From assembly GCA_007116575.1 (NCBI GenBank), contig SKIF01000039.1, forward strand, positions 1 to 64,000: a DNA stretch of 64,000 nt. The letters run 5' to 3'. This stretch comes from Paracoccaceae bacterium (GTDB taxonomy: Bacteria; Pseudomonadota; Alphaproteobacteria; Rhodobacterales; Rhodobacteraceae). Positions within the stretch are counted from its first letter, which is position 1. Each line of letters begins with the position of its first letter. Shown here one piece after another: positions 28,552-37,544 of this stretch. The notes beneath the pieces were generated by a model that was not told where the DNA came from, ran no database searches, and was given only the letters and a program-made list of their open reading frames with translations. Position numbers and translations under genes: made by a program.

Positions 28552-29016
28552 TCAGGCCAGCCGGAAGTTCTGTTCGACCACCGCCTCCATCGAGACATGG
28601 CTCGAGGTGTTGCTGACATGGGGCAGGACCGAGATTTTCTCGGCCATGATACGGCGGTAATCGGCCATGTCGCGCGCGCGCACTTTCATCAGGTAATCGC
28701 ATCGCCCTGCAATCAGGTAGCACTCTTCGATCTCGGGGATCGCGCGAACGGCGGCATTGAATTGCTGCAACGCCTGTTCGCGGGTGTCGACCAGATTGAC
28801 CTCGACATAGGTAACATGGGTCAGGCCCAGTTGCAGCGGTGACAGAATCGCGCGGTAGCCGGTGATCAGGCCGATTTCTTCGAGATGCTTGATTCGAAGG
28901 GCGACCGGAGTCTTCGACAGGCCGACGCGGCGGGCCAGTTCCGCGATGGGCAGGCGCGCATTGTCGGTCAGCTCGGCAAGGATCTTGAAATCGAGCGCGT
29001 CCAGCTTGATCTGCAT
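28552..29016 (-). CDS. putR: Lrp/AsnC-family regulator, probable PutR
   Basis: 154 residues. N-terminal winged helix (LDALDFKILAELTDNARLPIAELARRVGLSKTPVALRIKHLE) and C-terminal RAM ligand-binding domain (EECYLIAGRCDYLMKVRARDMADYRRI). Divergent from putA with 108 bases between start codons, the standard arrangement for the proline-responsive activator PutR of Alphaproteobacteria, which senses proline and switches on putA. Start at ATG 29016 fits the family length; the frame extends further but without homology. Confidence 0.9.
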   Translation of the reverse strand: MQIKLDALDFKILAELTDNARLPIAELARRVGLSKTPVALRIKHLEEIGLITGYRAILSPLQLGLTHVTYVEVNLVDTREQALQQFNAAVRAIPEIEECYLIAGRCDYLMKVRARDMADYRRIMAEKISVLPHVSNTSSHVSMEAVVEQNFRLA

Positions 29017-29124
29017 TCTGAGAATCTCACCTAATTTGGTCTTTTCGACTATCAATTTGCCTTGAGTCAGGCACACGGACCAAAGGCTTTCTGGTACTCT
29101 TGCGAAAAGAATAAGGAGGACTGC
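29017..29124. promoter_or_regulatory. putR/putA divergent control region
   Basis: 108 bases, clearly more AT-rich than its surroundings, between divergent start codons. It should hold both promoters and the PutR sites. An AAGGAGGA ribosome site precedes putA. I could not define a specific operator by eye. Confidence 0.55.
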
Positions 29125-32100
29125 ATGTCTGCTGTCAACCCGACATCGCTCGAAAGCCTGTTCACGACCGAGGCGAAGTTCGCCGATGAGGCTGCCTTGC
29201 TGCAGCAACTGGTCTCGCAGGCCGGTCTGAACGCCGAAGCTCGCGCCGCCATGAGCGCGCGCGCCGCCGATCTGGTGCGCAGCATCCGTACAGACTCGCA
29301 GCCCAGCTTGATGGAGCATTTTCTGGCGGAATACGGGCTCTCGACCCGCGAGGGGATCGCGCTGATGTGCCTTGCCGAGGCGATGCTGCGCGTGCCTGAC
29401 CGTATGACCATCGACGCGCTGATCGAGGACAAGATCGCGCCCTCGGACTGGGGCAAGCATCTGGGTGCGGCCTCCTCGTCACTGGTCAATGCCTCGACCT
29501 GGGCCTTGATGCTGACGGGCAAGGTGCTGGAGGAAGACCATGCCGGTGTCGCCGGAACGCTGCGCCGCGCGGTCAAGCGGCTGGGCGAGCCGGTGATCCG
29601 CACCGCTGTGGGCCGCGCCATGCGCGAGATGGGCCGTCAGTTCGTGCTGGGCCAGACCATCGAGGCTGCATTGTCGAATGCCCGCACGCTCGAGGCAAAG
29701 GGCTATACCTACAGCTATGACATGCTGGGCGAGGCGGCGATGACCTTTGCCGATGCCGACCGCTACCGTCAGGCCTATGCGCAGGCCATCGACGCGATTG
29801 CAGGATCGTGCAAAGCCCCGAGCGTGGCCGAGAATCCGGGTATCTCTATCAAGCTTTCAGCACTGCACCCGCGCTATGAAGTGGCTCAGGAAGATCGCCT
29901 CATGGACGAGCTTGTGCCCGTGGTGCAGACGCTGGCGCGGCAGGCTGCGCGTGCCGGGATGGGGCTGAATATCGATGCCGAGGAACAGGACCGGCTGGCG
30001 CTGTCGTTGCAGGTAATCGAGGCGGTGCTGGCCGACCCGGAACTGGCAGGCTGGGACGGGTTCGGCGTGGTGGTGCAGGCTTACGGCAAGCGCGCGGGTC
30101 AGGTGATCGACTGGCTGCATGAACTGGCGACGCGGCTGGACCGGCGGATCATGGTGCGGCTGGTGAAGGGCGCCTACTGGGACACCGAAATGAAACACGC
30201 GCAAGTCGAGGGTTACCCCGATTTTCCGCTCTTCACGACCAAGCAGGCGACCGATGTGAGCTACATCGCCCATGCACGCAAGCTGATCGGCTATGCCGAC
30301 CGCATCTATCCGCAATTCGCGACGCATAACGCGCATACGGTCGCGGCGATCCTCGAGATGGCGGGCGACGCGCCGTTCGAATTCCAGCGCCTGCATGGCA
30401 TGGGTGAGCGGCTGCATGACATCGTGCTGCGCGAAACGCGCGGGCGGTGCCGGATTTACGCGCCGGTGGGGGCGCATCGCGACCTGCTGGCCTATCTTGT
30501 GCGGCGGCTGCTGGAGAATGGCGCGAATAGCAGTTTCGTACATCAGATCGTGGATGACGCTGTCGCACCTGAAGAGATCGCGCGGGACCCGTTTGAAAAC
30601 CTCTCGGAGGCCCGCGCTCCGCGCGGGCTGGTCGCGCCCGAGGCGATTTTCGGTGAGGGACGGACGAATGCGCAGGGCTACGATCTGACCGACGCGCAGA
30701 CGCTGTCAGGGATCAGCGCTGCGCGGGGCGGCGCGCTGGACGATGTGCTGCCGCTGACCGTGACCCCGGCCACGGGCGAAATGCAGGATGTGATCAACCC
30801 GACCACGGGCGCGGCCATCGCACAGGTGATGATGGCCGATGCCGAAACAGCGCGTCGCGCTGTAAAGGAGGCCGCGATCTGGGACGCCCCGCCCCGCGAG
30901 CGGGCCGAGGTGTTGCGCCGCGCCGCCGATCTCTATGAGGCGCAAAGCGGGGCGATCTTCGACATTCTGGCGCGCGAGGGGGGCAAGGCCCTGCCCGATT
31001 CGGTGGCCGAACTGCGCGAGGCAGTCGATTTCCTGCGCTACTACGCGCTGCAGGATGTGGACAGCGCGCGCGACCCGCGCGGTATCATCGGTGCGATCAG
31101 CCCGTGGAACTTTCCGCTGGCGATCTTCACAGGGCAGATTGCCGCCGCGCTGATGGCCGGAAACGCGGTTATCGCCAAACCGGCCGAGGCCACACCGTTG
31201 ATTGCGGCCTATGCGACGCGGCTGTTGCACGAGGCGGGTGTGCCGAAAACGGCGCTGCAGCTTCTGACCGGCGAGGGCGGGGTGGTCGGCGCTGCGCTGT
31301 CCTCGAACAGCGATCTGGCGGGCGTGGTCTTTACCGGCTCAACGGCCACGGCGCAGCGCATCGCGCGCAGCATGGCCGAGCATCTGCGCCCCGGCGCGCC
31401 GCTGATTGCCGAAACCGGCGGGCTGAATGCGATGATCGTGGATTCCACAGCCCTGCCCGAACAGGCCGTGCGCGATATCATCAACTCAGCGTTCCGCTCG
31501 GCGGGGCAACGCTGCTCGGCGCTGCGCTGCCTCTATATTCAGGAGGATGTGGCAAAGCCGCTGATCGAGATGATTAAGGGGGCAATGGATGCCTTGCGGC
31601 TGGGCGACCCGCGCCAGCTGTCCACCGATGTCGGCCCGGTGATCGACCCGCGCGCGCAGAAGGACATACTCGACTACATCGCGGCGCATCGGGATCGGAT
31701 CCTGCATCAGGTCGATACCCCGGCCGAGGGATATTTCGTGCCGCCGACCATACTGCGCGTCAACGGCATCGCCGATCTGGAGCGCGAGGTTTTCGGGCCG
31801 GTGCTGCATGTCGCGACCTACCGGGCCGAAACGATGGAGCAGGTCATCGCCGATATCAACGCGCGCGGTTACGGGCTGACCTTCGGGCTGCACACGCGGA
31901 TCGATGTGCGCGTGCAGGAGGTGGCCGAGGCGGTGCATGTCGGCAATATCTATGTCAACCGCAACCAGATCGGCGCGGTCGTGGGCAGCCAGCCCTTTGG
32001 TGGTGAGGGGCTGTCAGGCACCGGGCCAAAGGCCGGGGGGCCGAGCTATCTGCTGCGCTTCTTTGCGCCGGAGCTTCCCGAGATCAACGCAGGCGCGTGG

Positions 32101-32544
32101 CCGGGCGAGGCCGATGCGGGGCAGATCCGCGCCGCACTTTCGGACCACAAGGCGCAAAAGCTGGGTGAGGAACTGATGCCGGGACCGACGGGCGAGTTGA
32201 ACCGTCTGGCGCATTACAGCCGCGCACCGGTGCTCTGCCTTGGTCCCGGCCCCGAGGCCATGGCCGCGCAGGTGGCGGCGATCGAGCGGCTGGGCGGGCA
32301 GGCCGTCGGCGCAGACGGCAATGTGGCGCCCGAAACCCTGACCGGGCTGCCCGGACTGTCGGCGGTGCTCTGGTGGGGAGAGGCGACCACGGGGCGCGAG
32401 ATGGCGCGCGCGCTCGCCGCGCGCGAGGGGGCCATCGTACCGCTGATAACGGCACTGCCGGATCTGGCCCATGTCGCGCATGAGCGTCACCTCTGTGTCG
32501 ATACCACCGCAGCCGGGGGCAATGCAGCGCTGCTGGCGGGGTGA
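29125..32544 (+). CDS. putA: Bifunctional proline dehydrogenase / L-glutamate gamma-semialdehyde dehydrogenase
   Basis: 1139 residues. Oxidises proline to glutamate in two steps. The FAD-dependent proline dehydrogenase barrel occupies roughly residues 150-450 (SIKLSALHPRYE, GLNIDAEEQDRL, VRLVKGAYWDTE, THNAHTVAAI, QRLHGMGERL). The aldehyde dehydrogenase follows (SPWNFPLAIFTGQI, VFTGSTATAQ, ETGGLNAMIV, catalytic cysteine in SAGQRCSALR), then a C-terminal segment typical of long PutAs. No N-terminal ribbon-helix-helix domain, so regulation is by the divergent putR. Start ATG 29125 set by the ribosome site. Confidence 0.96.
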   Translation: MSAVNPTSLESLFTTEAKFADEAALLQQLVSQAGLNAEARAAMSARAADLVRSIRTDSQPSLMEHFLAEYGLSTREGIALMCLAEAMLRVPDRMTIDALIEDKIAPSDWGKHLGAASSSLVNASTWALMLTGKVLEEDHAGVAGTLRRAVKRLGEPVIRTAVGRAMREMGRQFVLGQTIEAALSNARTLEAKGYTYSYDMLGEAAMTFADADRYRQAYAQAIDAIAGSCKAPSVAENPGISIKLSALHPRYEVAQEDRLMDELVPVVQTLARQAARAGMGLNIDAEEQDRLALSLQVIEAVLADPELAGWDGFGVVVQAYGKRAGQVIDWLHELATRLDRRIMVRLVKGAYWDTEMKHAQVEGYPDFPLFTTKQATDVSYIAHARKLIGYADRIYPQFATHNAHTVAAILEMAGDAPFEFQRLHGMGERLHDIVLRETRGRCRIYAPVGAHRDLLAYLVRRLLENGANSSFVHQIVDDAVAPEEIARDPFENLSEARAPRGLVAPEAIFGEGRTNAQGYDLTDAQTLSGISAARGGALDDVLPLTVTPATGEMQDVINPTTGAAIAQVMMADAETARRAVKEAAIWDAPPRERAEVLRRAADLYEAQSGAIFDILAREGGKALPDSVAELREAVDFLRYYALQDVDSARDPRGIIGAISPWNFPLAIFTGQIAAALMAGNAVIAKPAEATPLIAAYATRLLHEAGVPKTALQLLTGEGGVVGAALSSNSDLAGVVFTGSTATAQRIARSMAEHLRPGAPLIAETGGLNAMIVDSTALPEQAVRDIINSAFRSAGQRCSALRCLYIQEDVAKPLIEMIKGAMDALRLGDPRQLSTDVGPVIDPRAQKDILDYIAAHRDRILHQVDTPAEGYFVPPTILRVNGIADLEREVFGPVLHVATYRAETMEQVIADINARGYGLTFGLHTRIDVRVQEVAEAVHVGNIYVNRNQIGAVVGSQPFGGEGLSGTGPKAGGPSYLLRFFAPELPEINAGAWPGEADAGQIRAALSDHKAQKLGEELMPGPTGELNRLAHYSRAPVLCLGPGPEAMAAQVAAIERLGGQAVGADGNVAPETLTGLPGLSAVLWWGEATTGREMARALAAREGAIVPLITALPDLAHVAHERHLCVDTTAAGGNAALLAG

Positions 32545-32830
32545 GCGTGACTTGAAGGGGGTCGCGCGGCTGCGCCCGGCCACCAGAGTCAGCGAGATCA
32601 GTTGTTGCAGGGCCGTGCCGCCCCTCCACGTCCCGAAGCGGTGTATGCCAAGCTGCTCATCAGTGGTGGTGTCCAAGGTTCCAGCGCCGCCTGCCTGGCC
32701 AGGGCTGGACTCTGCCGACACACGAAGCTTGGGGTAGTGCTGAGCGTGGATGAAACAGTAGCCCTTGATCACTGGGGGCAGAACGCTCAGATTGCCGCTG
32801 AATAGTGCGCAAGTGAGGGGGAAGCGAAGG
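32545..32830. other. Intergenic stretch between putA and glpK, no supported gene
   Basis: 286 bases. Short frames exist on both strands but none has a ribosome site and a recognisable product. The DNA is less GC-skewed in codon positions than its neighbours. It presumably carries the glpK promoter; an AAGCGAAGG-type ribosome site ends it. Confidence 0.4.
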
Positions 32831-34318
32831 ATGGGCAATATTCTGGCTCTCGACCAAGGTACGACATCGAGCCGCGGCATCATCTTCAATACCGAGATGC
32901 AGATCACGGCTATCGCGCAGGAGGAATTCACGCAGCATTATCCGGCCTCGGGTTGGGTCGAACATGATCCCTCCGACCTGTGGTCTACCACCGCCTCGAC
33001 CGCGCGCGCGGTGATCGAGAAGGCGGGCCTCTCAACCCGCGACATCAGCGCGATCGGTATCACCAACCAGCGCGAAACGACCGTTGTCTGGGACCGCAAG
33101 ACCGGCAAGCCAATTCATAACGCGATTGTCTGGCAGGACCGGCGCACGGCTGATTTCTGCACAGAGCTGCGCGCGGCGCGCCATGAAGAAATGATCACGG
33201 CGCGCACCGGACTGCTGGCAGACCCGTATTTCTCGGCCACCAAGTTGAAATGGATCCTCGACCATGTCGACGGCGCGCGCGCGCGCGCGAAGGCGGGCGA
33301 GTTGGCCTTCGGTACGGTCGATAGCTGGCTGATCTGGAACCTGACCGGCGGCAAGGTCCATGCCACGGATGCCACCAATGCCGCCCGGACCATGCTCTAT
33401 GACATCCACAAGGGTCGCTGGAGCCAGACCATCTGCGATCTGTTCGACATTCCGCGCGAGATGCTGCCCGAGGTGCGCGATTGCGCCGCGGATTTCGGCG
33501 TTACACGGTCCGATCTTTTCGGGCGCGAGATCCCGATCCTCGGTGTGGCAGGCGATCAGCAGGCGGCGACGATCGGACAGGCCTGTTTCGCGCCGGGCAT
33601 GTTGAAATCCACCTATGGCACCGGTTGTTTCGCCGTGCTGAACACGGGCGAGACGCCAGTTGCCTCGTCGAACAAGCTTTTGACGACTATCGCTTACCAA
33701 CTCGACGGCAAGCCAACCTATGCGCTGGAAGGGTCAATCTTCATCGCGGGCGCAGTCGTGCAATGGTTGCGCGACGGGTTGAAAGTGATCCGCGCTGCGC
33801 CCGAGACGCAGGGGCTGGCCGACGCGGCTGATCCGGGTCAGGATTTGCTTCTCGTGCCTGCTTTCGTGGGGCTCGGCGCGCCCTATTGGAAGCCAGAGGC
33901 GCGCGGCGCGATATTCGGGATGACGCGCAATTCCGGCCCGGCGGAATTCGCCCGGGCGGCGCTTGAGTCAGTGGGCTATCAGACCCGCGACCTGTTAGAG
34001 GCGATGCAGGCCGACTGGGTGCGCGAAGGCACGCAGCCGACTCTGCGGGTGGATGGTGGCATGGCCGCGAATGACTACGCTATGCAGTTCCTGTCCAACA
34101 TCATCGGCGCGCCAGTGGACCGCCCGCAAGTGCTGGAAACCACCGCGTTGGGGGCGGCATGGTTGGCGGGGATGCGCGCGGGCGTCTGGCCGGGGATGGC
34201 GGATTTCGCCAAGGGCTGGGCCGTCGAGCGGCAATTCACCGCCAGTATGGATGCCGCTGCGCGCGATGCGCGTTATGCGCGCTGGAAACGCGCGGTGAAC
34301 GCAGTGCTTGCTGTATGA
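32831..34318 (+). CDS. glpK: Glycerol kinase
   Basis: 495 residues of the FGGY kinase family. ATP-dependent phosphorylation of glycerol to glycerol 3-phosphate. The start [15 protein letters not shown] (phosphate loop), [16 protein letters not shown], the glycerol-site [29 protein letters not shown] and [15 protein letters not shown] are canonical. Start ATG 32831 behind GAAGG. No glpF or glpD lies beside it, so it is a single-gene unit here. Confidence 0.97.
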   Translation: MGNILALDQGTTSSRGIIFNTEMQITAIAQEEFTQHYPASGWVEHDPSDLWSTTASTARAVIEKAGLSTRDISAIGITNQRETTVVWDRKTGKPIHNAIVWQDRRTADFCTELRAARHEEMITARTGLLADPYFSATKLKWILDHVDGARARAKAGELAFGTVDSWLIWNLTGGKVHATDATNAARTMLYDIHKGRWSQTICDLFDIPREMLPEVRDCAADFGVTRSDLFGREIPILGVAGDQQAATIGQACFAPGMLKSTYGTGCFAVLNTGETPVASSNKLLTTIAYQLDGKPTYALEGSIFIAGAVVQWLRDGLKVIRAAPETQGLADAADPGQDLLLVPAFVGLGAPYWKPEARGAIFGMTRNSGPAEFARAALESVGYQTRDLLEAMQADWVREGTQPTLRVDGGMAANDYAMQFLSNIIGAPVDRPQVLETTALGAAWLAGMRAGVWPGMADFAKGWAVERQFTASMDAAARDARYARWKRAVNAVLAV

Positions 34319-34894
34319 TGCCTCTGTCCGGACACATATGCCCCGATGCACCGCATGGCGTTTTGACAAGATGACCGGGAAAGAGGGCCGCCAGTGCTTG
34401 CGGCCCTCGTGCGGGTGCGATCCGGTTGACCAGAACGCTTCGCGAATGAGCCTCGATTGCGAAGGCTGGTGTTTTTGAAGGCAGGTCACTGGCCGCGAGA
34501 GTGGCCAGTGACCTGCATCGCTGCTCCGACCCGACCGGCATTCGGATGCCGTGCCGTGATCCGCCCAAATTAGATAAGCCATTGTTTGAAAAGCACGATC
34601 AACTTCCGCCGCACCAAGCGATCCTTGCTGAGCTGATCGATTTTTGACTTTGCCGGTCGATGGGGCTACGTCGCCCGCGCTGACACAAGCTCAGCCGTTT
34701 TCGTGTATCAACCAGAGAGACCCATGGACAGTTGCTCTAGTAGCGGTCTGGCCTCTGTGTTTTGCAAGATGCTGCGCAGCCGCCAGACCTTCCGGACAAA
34801 TTCAGACCACCCGGCCTGTCTGCGGCTTTGGGGCGCGCGTATGTAACGCGGCCCTTGTGCTTCCAGACCGGCGCGGCTGGACGGAGGCACAGTA
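34319..34894. other. Hairpin-rich noncoding region after glpK
   Basis: 576 bases with no convincing gene but several strong inverted repeats: GAGGGCCGC/GCGGCCCTC (34383-34408), the 13-base perfect stem at 34482-34515, and CGGCAT/ATGCCG (about 34538-34553). The last third is more AT-rich and leads to a small gene. The first hairpin may end glpK transcription, although no T-run follows. Confidence 0.5.
34482..34515. repeat. 13-base perfect inverted repeat
   Basis: CAGGTCACTGGCC and GGCCAGTGACCTG flank an 8-base spacer, preceded by GTTTTTGAAGG. No T-run follows on either strand, so a simple terminator is unlikely. It could be a processed RNA stem, a protein site or the trace of a mobile element end. 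Confidence 0.6.
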
Positions 34895-35089
34895 ATGACT
34901 TTTCACTTCGCCCATATGGCCCCACCCGGCGCAACCGCGCGTCGCACCCCTGTCGCCTGCTGGCTGCGTGACGCGCGCACAGGCAGGCCCGTGCAGCATT
35001 GCCAGACCGCCACGCCCATACAGCCCGACGCATTGAACACCCCCCGTTGCGCACTTCTCGCCCAGCAAGCCGAGCTGCGCGCGGGCTGA
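34895..35089 (+). CDS. Small hypothetical protein
   Basis: 64 residues, not recognised as a named family. A good GGAGG ribosome site lies seven bases before ATG 34895, and the sequence is polar with a CWLRDARTGRPVQH stretch that looks structured. It forms a cassette-like trio with the interrupted DUF2493-type gene and the 94-residue gene that follow, each with its own ribosome site. Possibly of plasmid or integrative-element origin. Confidence 0.5.
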   Translation: MTFHFAHMAPPGATARRTPVACWLRDARTGRPVQHCQTATPIQPDALNTPRCALLAQQAELRAG

Positions 35090-35122
35090 GGCCTGCACGC
35101 ATCTGCGTCGGGAGTGCATGTT

Positions 35123-35551
35123 ATGCGCCTGATCATCGCCGGAGGGCGGCATCTGGATGATGTCACCCTTATCCGCCGCGCGCTTTCGCGTGCCCATGCG
35201 CTGCGCCCTGTCACTGTGCTGATCCATGGTGGCAGTGGCGCGCTTGGCATCACTGCCGAGGATTGGGCGCGCGAAATGCGGCTCCATGTCGTGTGTTACC
35301 CTGTGAATTGGCGGGAATTCGGCAAGCGCGCCGAAGCCATCCGCAATGCCTTCATGCTGTAGGATTCGCGCGCTGATATGGTGCTGGTCCTGCCAGGTGG
35401 CACTGACACCGCGGATCTGGTTGCCAACGCATTCGGCGCGCATGTGCCGGTGATTGATGGCGATGGCAGGCCCGTGACATCGACCGGAAAAGGCGCAAAG
35501 CCATCTGCCGACAGCGCGGCTTTGTGTGTCATCCCCCAGAACAAACCCTGA
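35123..35551 (+). pseudogene. DUF2493/SLOG-like nucleotide-binding protein with in-frame TAG
   Basis: The frame MRLIIAGGRHLDD...VLIHGGSGALGITAEDWA runs to a TAG at 35360-35362 and then continues in the same frame with DSRADMVLVLPGGTDTADLVANAFGA to a TGA at 35549-35551. The two halves together make one complete Rossmann-like DUF2493 protein of about 142 residues: the N-terminal GGR strand and the PGGTDTADLV loop are the family hallmarks. A single nonsense change (or sequencing error) therefore interrupts it. These proteins are common on plasmids and prophages and are thought to bind nucleotides. Confidence 0.75.
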
Positions 35552-35566
35552 AGCGGAGGACTGGTC

Positions 35567-35851
35567 ATGAACATGCGCCATCCCGATACCAGAACCGCCC
35601 GTCCCGCCGATCTGTTCGGCCATATGGACCATCTTCTTGCGCAGCTAGAAAAAGCTCCCACTGCGCGCACGGCGCGGCTCAAGATGGTCCTGGCCGAAAT
35701 GGGACGGTGCTTGGCCGTGCACGGGGGGTCCGAACAGCTGCCAGAGAAAGGCCCGGCGAAGACACTGCTCAGGCAGATCCGTCGGCCCTGCGCACTCTAC
35801 CGCAAAGACAGCCAGATCGGCCCGGTCGCCCTCTCTTCCGCCTTGCGCTGA
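35567..35851 (+). CDS. Small hypothetical protein
   Basis: 94 residues, unrecognised, rich in Arg and Ala. CGGAGG lies 11 bases before ATG 35567. The N terminus DLFGHMDHLLAQLEKAP is predicted amphipathic helix. It begins 15 bases after the interrupted DUF2493 gene and may be co-transcribed with it. No function can be proposed. Confidence 0.5.
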   Translation: MNMRHPDTRTARPADLFGHMDHLLAQLEKAPTARTARLKMVLAEMGRCLAVHGGSEQLPEKGPAKTLLRQIRRPCALYRKDSQIGPVALSSALR

Positions 35852-35932
35852 CGCGCAAAGGCAGGGCTGGCCAATGCCAGCCACTGAAAATCAAACCCTG
35901 CTCAACTTTCCTCAAGCCAATGGAGAAATCAC

Positions 35933-36997
35933 ATGGCAAGCACTACTATCGAAACACTCGGCAGCGCGGTGGCCGCAACCAAAGTCAGCGGCGGCCCCAT
36001 CTCTGCCCGGATTCGCGATGCCTTTGTCTATGTCAATGACACTGTAAAAGTCAGCGAAGCGCTGGAAGCTGTCCGCCGCTCGCGTATGCCTGCAGGACAG
36101 GCCGCTGTCGTCTTTGTCGTGGACGGGCGAGGCCGCTACAAGGGATATGCGCGGCTCTCAGCGCTGCTGCGCGCCGACCCGGTCAGCACAATCATGCCTT
36201 CGGTCGAAGGCGCGGATCTGGCCGTGGCCCATGATATGGATCAGGAAGCTGCCGCCCGCCGCCTGCAACTGAAGGATGTGCCACTTCTTCCGGTCGTCAA
36301 CTCGAAGCGCGAGATGATCGGCGTGCTGACCTTTGACGATGCGATGGATATTCTCGAGGCCGAGACCTCGGATGATATCTATTTCAAGGCCGGCGTGGGG
36401 GACATGTTCCACACCGAAGACCATGTGCGCTCGGAAAAGCTGACCCAGGGGCCGATCTGGTACACAGTGCGCGTGCGTATCCTGTTCCTGATGGTGACGC
36501 TGGCAGGCGGTCTGATCGTCGGCGGGTTGATCGACCAGTTCGAGGATGTGCTGGGCGCGGTTCTGGCGCTTGCGATCTTCATCCCGCTGGTGATGGATAT
36601 GGGCGGCAATGTCGGCACGCAATCCTCGACCATCTTTGCGCGCGGCTATGCGCTGGGGCATGTCACGATCAAGGATTTCTGGCGCAAGAACTTCGCCCGC
36701 GAGGCGCTGGTTGGCCTGACCATGGCTGTCGGCATAGCGCTGGTGGCCGGGGTAGTGGCCTATTTCTGGCAAGGCGTGCCGAATGACATCCCGCAACTGG
36801 GGATTGTCGTTGGCGTGGCGCTCTTCACCTCGGTCTTTCTGGCCTCGATGCTGGGCTTCCTGCTGCCCTATATCATGATCAAGATCGGTGTGGACCATGC
36901 GCCGGGGGCTGACCCGTTCATCACAACCATCAAGGATTTTTCCGGCCTGCTGGTTTATTTCCTGATGGCGTCCTGGCTACTGGGGATTCAGATCTAA
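35933..36997 (+). CDS. mgtE: MgtE-family magnesium transporter lacking the N domain
   Basis: 354 residues against about 450 for a full MgtE. Two CBS domains (about residues 25-150: RDAFVYVNDTVKVSEAL, and LLPVVNSKREMIGVLTFDDAMDIL) precede five membrane helices (from residue about 180) with the conserved MDMGGNVGTQSSTIFARGYALG and the DPFITTIKDFSG ion-path motif. The helical MgtE_N domain that normally closes the channel at high Mg is absent; a look-alike is encoded separately at 37170. It ends at a strong terminator. Confidence 0.9.
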   Translation: MASTTIETLGSAVAATKVSGGPISARIRDAFVYVNDTVKVSEALEAVRRSRMPAGQAAVVFVVDGRGRYKGYARLSALLRADPVSTIMPSVEGADLAVAHDMDQEAAARRLQLKDVPLLPVVNSKREMIGVLTFDDAMDILEAETSDDIYFKAGVGDMFHTEDHVRSEKLTQGPIWYTVRVRILFLMVTLAGGLIVGGLIDQFEDVLGAVLALAIFIPLVMDMGGNVGTQSSTIFARGYALGHVTIKDFWRKNFAREALVGLTMAVGIALVAGVVAYFWQGVPNDIPQLGIVVGVALFTSVFLASMLGFLLPYIMIKIGVDHAPGADPFITTIKDFSGLLVYFLMASWLLGIQI

Positions 36998-37013
36998 ACT
37001 ACTGACACTCTGA

Positions 37014-37043
37014 CCGGGCAGCGCCTTTGGCGCTGCCCGGTTT
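37014..37043 (+). terminator. Terminator after mgtE
   Basis: A perfect 12-base stem CCGGGCAGCGCC/GGCGCTGCCCGG with a TTT loop, followed by TTTCCC, begins 16 bases after the mgtE stop. It is a convincing intrinsic terminator and separates mgtE from the next unit. Confidence 0.85.
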
Positions 37044-37169
37044 CCCTCAATGTGGAGCAAACACTTCTGCCTGACGCTCACTTATCGCAACTTTCCTGCC
37101 TCTTCGCATAATGCGTTGCCCCGACACCGCGCGGGCCAATGCGCGGGGCAAAGCCAACAGGAGGCGGTC

Positions 37170-37544
37170 ATGACCTGTATGAGCCCGCACACACCCAAGA
37201 CGCAAAGCAACCTCACCACCGCCCATCTGCGCGCCTTCATCTATGGCGACAGCATGAAAGCGGAGCGTCCCGCGCTGCTTCGGCACACGCCGGATGCCAT
37301 CGCCCGCGCGCTCGTGCGCCTGCCATCCGAGGAGGCCGCGCGTTGTCTCGCGCTCTTGCCTGCGGGCGCGCAGATCGCGATTGTCACGCGGCTTGACCGG
37401 GACACCCGCGCGCGGCTTGGGCGCGACTGTCAGGACTGGGCCTGCGCGATCCCGATCCTGCGCGGCTTTCAGCTATCGGTGGCGCGACATGGCATGCTAG
37501 GTCAGATGACACCTCTGGGCCGGACTGAAAGCCAAGCAACATGA
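37170..37544 (+). CDS. Stand-alone MgtE_N-like helical protein
   Basis: 124 residues from ATG 37170 behind AGGAGG. The core TPDAIARALVRLPSEEAARCLALLPAGAQIAIVTRLDRDTR has the spacing and character of the helical repeats of MgtE_N (HPADIA..L..LP.E.R..L...LP...A..V...LD). No membrane segment. It lies between an N-domain-less mgtE and a cation exporter gene, whose ATG it overlaps (ATGA), so a regulatory role in divalent cation transport is plausible. Family assignment is by pattern, not search. Confidence 0.6.
   Translation: MTCMSPHTPKTQSNLTTAHLRAFIYGDSMKAERPALLRHTPDAIARALVRLPSEEAARCLALLPAGAQIAIVTRLDRDTRARLGRDCQDWACAIPILRGFQLSVARHGMLGQMTPLGRTESQAT

Noticed and set aside
32545-32830. Possible transposase remnant between putA and glpK
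   Set aside because: Frames on both strands were read; none shows a transposase motif, and no flanking inverted repeats were found.
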